Assembly (NCBI GenBank): GCA_035559715.1
Contig: DATMAW010000022.1
Coordinates: 1 to 7,114 of the forward strand
From: JACQHC01 sp035559715
GTDB lineage: Bacteria > Gemmatimonadota > Gemmatimonadetes > Gemmatimonadales > GWC2-71-9
Length of the DNA stretch: 7,114 bases
Reading direction: 5' to 3'
Shown: piece by piece, positions 5,511 through 7,114 of the stretch
How positions within the stretch are numbered: the stretch's first letter is position 1
Layout: each line of letters begins with the position of its first letter
The notes under the pieces: generated by a model
Databases searched by the model: none
Seen by the model: the letters and a program-made list of their open reading frames with translations, nothing else
Told to the model about the DNA's origin: nothing
Position numbers and translations under genes: made by a program

Positions 5511-6632
5511 TCAACGCTGGTCGATGGGGACCACTTTCCGGTCGCGCGGGCCCACGTATTCCGAGCGCGGCCGGATGAGGCGGTTGTTCGCCAGCTGCTC
5601 GAGCACATGGGCGGACCAGCCGGAGATCCGGCTCGCGGCGAAGATCGGCGTGTACAGGTCGATGGGGATGCCCATCACGTAGTACGTGGAGGCCGAGTAG
5701 AAATCGACGTTCGCGTACAGCCCCTTCTCCTGGTGGACAACCTGCTGGACACGCTCGGAGATCCGGTACCACTGTGGCTGCCCCGTTCGCTCGCCCAGCT
5801 CGCGCGACATCTCTTTCAGCACGACTGCGCGGGGATCGTCCGTCTTGTACACACGGTGGCCGAAGCCCATAATCCGCGCCCTTCGGGCGAGCGCATCGCG
5901 GATCCACGCCTCAGCCCGCTCCTCGGAGCCGATCTCGATGAGCATCCGCATGACCTGCTCATTCGCCCCTCCGTGGAGCGGCCCGGACAGCGTGCCGATC
6001 GCCGAGACGATCGCATCATACATGTCGGAGAGGGTCGAGATCGTCACGCGAGCGGCAAAGGTGGAGGCGTTGAGCTCGTGGTCGGCATGGAGGATAAGCG
6101 CGACATCCATGGTTTTCGCCATGTAGTCGTCCGGCTTCTCCCCGCGCATCATGTAGAGCAGATTCGCCGCATGGTTCAATGATGGATCCGGAGGCACGAT
6201 CTCCTGCTTCTCGCGGATGCGATGGAAGACCGCAATGATGGTGGCGATCTGCGCCGTCAGCCGCATCGCCTTGCGGCGGGAGGCCTCCAGCGAGTTATCG
6301 CGGCCGTCCGGGTCGTAGATTCCCAGGAGCGACACCGCGGTCCGGAGCACATCCATGGGAGGGGACGTTGGCGGAATCGTCTTCAGCAGGTCGACGACCG
6401 GCGCCGGCAGGGCGCGATTGGACTTGAGCTGGCGGTCGAGCTCGTCGAGCTGGGCGCGGGTCGGAAGATCTTCATGCCAGAGGAGGTAGACCACCTCCTC
6501 GAAGGTCGTGTGCGCGACGAGATCGTGGATGTCATACCCACGATAGATCAGTTGCCCGGTCCTGCCGTTGACATCACAGATCGACGATGGGGCAACGACC
6601 ACATCTTCGAGTCCCAGATTCACCGCGGACAT
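5511..6632 (-). CDS. gltA: Citrate synthase family protein
   Basis: Condenses acetyl-CoA with oxaloacetate to citrate, the entry step of the TCA cycle. At 373 residues it matches the short Gram-positive/archaeal type rather than the longer E. coli form. The family motifs are intact: LHADHELNAST (181-191), GPLHGGAN (217-224) with catalytic His220, GFGHRVYK (256-263) with His259, Asp310 in NVDFYSA, and SRISGWSAH (334-342). The N-terminus has LEDVVVAPSSICDVNG (8-23) and YRGYDIHDL (30-38), as in relatives. The frame is open to 6656, but the ATG at 6632 fits family N-termini and has AAGGA and GGAGG upstream. A closely related 2-methylcitrate synthase (propionate catabolism) cannot be excluded from sequence alone, though no methylcitrate-pathway gene is in view. 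Followed by a strong hairpin; transcribed separately from rib. Confidence 0.93.
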   Translation of the reverse strand: MSAVNLGLEDVVVAPSSICDVNGRTGQLIYRGYDIHDLVAHTTFEEVVYLLWHEDLPTRAQLDELDRQLKSNRALPAPVVDLLKTIPPTSPPMDVLRTAVSLLGIYDPDGRDNSLEASRRKAMRLTAQIATIIAVFHRIREKQEIVPPDPSLNHAANLLYMMRGEKPDDYMAKTMDVALILHADHELNASTFAARVTISTLSDMYDAIVSAIGTLSGPLHGGANEQVMRMLIEIGSEERAEAWIRDALARRARIMGFGHRVYKTDDPRAVVLKEMSRELGERTGQPQWYRISERVQQVVHQEKGLYANVDFYSASTYYVMGIPIDLYTPIFAASRISGWSAHVLEQLANNRLIRPRSEYVGPRDRKVVPIDQR

Positions 6633-6763
6633 CTTTCCTTCTTCCTCCGTCAGCACAAGCCCGCTACAGCGGTCAGCATCGCCGGCCCCGAGTCACCGGG
6701 CCGCGCGGCACATGCTACGGGCTCAGGAGCACCCCGCCTTCGATCCGCCGCAGCCGAGCGGGT

Positions 6764-6769
6764 AGTATA
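6764..6769 (-). promoter_or_regulatory. Possible -10 element for citrate synthase
   Basis: TATACT on the minus strand matches the -10 consensus at five of six positions and stands out in GC-rich DNA. It would give a 5' leader of about 125 bases. No convincing -35 lies 16-18 bases upstream. The site is within a GTATAC palindrome, so it could partly read the other way as well. Confidence 0.35.
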
Positions 6770-6846
6770 CAGTCGCCCACCGGCCGATGCAGTGATTGCC
6801 ACGAGTACGGCTCCGTTTCCGCTACCGTTGAGGCGAGGACACGCCC

Positions 6847-6900
6847 GCGAGCACGCAGGGCGCGTCCCCACCCGGCGCCGCGACCGGGGAGCGTGCTCGC
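6847..6900. repeat. Large inverted repeat upstream of the molybdenum hydroxylase gene
   Basis: GCGAGCACGC (6847-6856) and GCGTGCTCGC (6891-6900) are a perfect 10-bp inverted repeat. Directly inside the right arm, GGGGA (6886-6890) pairs with TCCCC (6865-6869) after an 8-base bulge, extending the structure. An alternative inner stem is CCCGG (6871-6875) with CCGGG (6884-6888). No T-run follows on either strand, so it is not a classical terminator. It ends 94 bases before the plus-strand gene. Operator, attenuator or RNA-stability hairpin are all possible. Confidence 0.5.
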
Positions 6901-6994
6901 TCCGGCGCTCACACAGGTGCGGTCGCCGCACGGCGAATCCGGATACATCGTACCCTACGCTCGGCCCAGCTTGACGTCTTGAGGACAGCGATCC

Positions 6995-7114
6995 ATGAAG
7001 CACCTCCCAGACGACCTGCGCCGTTACGAGCGCCTCGATGGGTGGGAGAAGGTGACCGGGGCCGCGCGGTATGCCGCGGACATCACCCGCCCGGGCATGC
7101 TCACCGGCCGCATC
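6995..7114 (+). CDS. Xanthine dehydrogenase / CO dehydrogenase family molybdopterin-binding subunit, N-terminus (truncated by window edge)
   Basis: Only 40 codons are visible. The stretch RLDGWEKVTGAARYAADI (13-30) followed by PGMLTGRI (33-40) matches the opening of the large molybdenum-cofactor subunit of the xanthine oxidase family (aldehyde oxidase, xanthine dehydrogenase, aerobic CO dehydrogenase). In that family this region begins the first (alpha/beta hammerhead) domain. There is no signal peptide, which agrees with a cytoplasmic enzyme. GAGGA (6981-6985) lies nine bases before the ATG, a slightly long spacing. The active-site residues that would tell the substrate lie beyond the window, so no specific enzyme is named. 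FAD and iron-sulfur partner subunits would be expected nearby outside the window. Confidence 0.8.
   Translation, partial: MKHLPDDLRRYERLDGWEKVTGAARYAADITRPGMLTGRI

Larger units (their letters stand above)
6633..6994. other. 362-bp divergent intergenic region (citrate synthase / molybdenum hydroxylase)
   Basis: Long GC-rich frames cross this stretch, but none has recognisable protein features, so I see no gene. It must hold the promoters of two divergent genes. It contains a -10-like site for citrate synthase (6764-6769), a large inverted repeat (6847-6900), and a small hairpin in the citrate synthase 5' leader near 6683-6702 (GGCCC pairing with GGGCC). I recognise no known riboswitch. Confidence 0.6.

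Noticed and set aside
4424..5682. Long plus-strand frames (304 and 384 codons) running opposite ribD, the riboswitch and citrate synthase
   Set aside because: They cross an FMN aptamer and two conserved genes, have low-complexity Arg/Pro/Ala composition and no recognisable domain. They are antisense shadows.
6961..6994. TTGACG at 6971-6976 as a -35 for the molybdenum hydroxylase gene
   Set aside because: With normal spacing the -10 would fall on the start codon region (CATGAA) and transcription would begin inside the gene.

Overview
This is a high-GC bacterial chromosomal segment dominated by core metabolism. Its centrepiece is a complete riboflavin (vitamin B2) operon on the minus strand, in the Bacillus-type order ribD-ribE-ribBA-ribH, preceded by an FMN riboswitch. 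The full RFN-type aptamer, an intrinsic terminator and a competing antiterminator pairing can all be read from the sequence. The GC-rich composition, the fused RibBA, the FMN transcription-attenuation leader and the gene order suggest a high-GC Gram-positive-like or related (Terrabacteria-type) lineage. The sequence alone does not fix the phylum.

Layout, left to right. Positions 1-668 (minus) hold the N-terminal two thirds of glycerol-3-phosphate dehydrogenase gpsA, cut by the window edge. After a 134-bp divergent spacer with a 13-bp palindrome comes plsY (803-1453, plus), the membrane glycerol-3-phosphate acyltransferase. GpsA makes the substrate of PlsY, so this head-to-head pair covers the entry to phospholipid synthesis. 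plsY converges on the end of the rib operon (47-bp gap). Reading leftward from its leader, the rib operon runs: promoter-like -10 (about 5412-5417), FMN aptamer (5220-5384), antiterminator/terminator (5168-5225), ribD (3926-5074), ribE (3276-3926, sharing one base with ribD), ribBA (2051-3253, GTG start) and ribH (1501-1971).

Upstream of the rib leader lies a citrate synthase gene (5511-6632, minus). It is followed by a perfect 15-bp hairpin (5429-5461) whose downstream side occupies the expected -35 position of the rib promoter. A 362-bp divergent spacer (6633-6994) with a large inverted repeat separates citrate synthase from the first 40 codons of a xanthine dehydrogenase/CO dehydrogenase-family molybdopterin subunit (6995-7114, plus), cut by the window edge.

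Working together: RibBA makes both riboflavin precursors (from GTP and ribulose 5-phosphate), RibD deaminates and reduces the GTP branch, RibH condenses the two branches to lumazine, and RibE dismutates lumazine to riboflavin. FMN, the downstream cofactor, is expected to shut the operon down by promoting termination before ribD. No riboflavin kinase/FAD synthetase or transporter gene is in view. I found no mobile element, CRISPR array, tRNA or rRNA and no convincing new system. The items most worth following up are the clearly legible riboswitch expression platform, active-site or cofactor-site substitutions in GpsA and in the RibB half of RibBA, and two strong unexplained inverted repeats.
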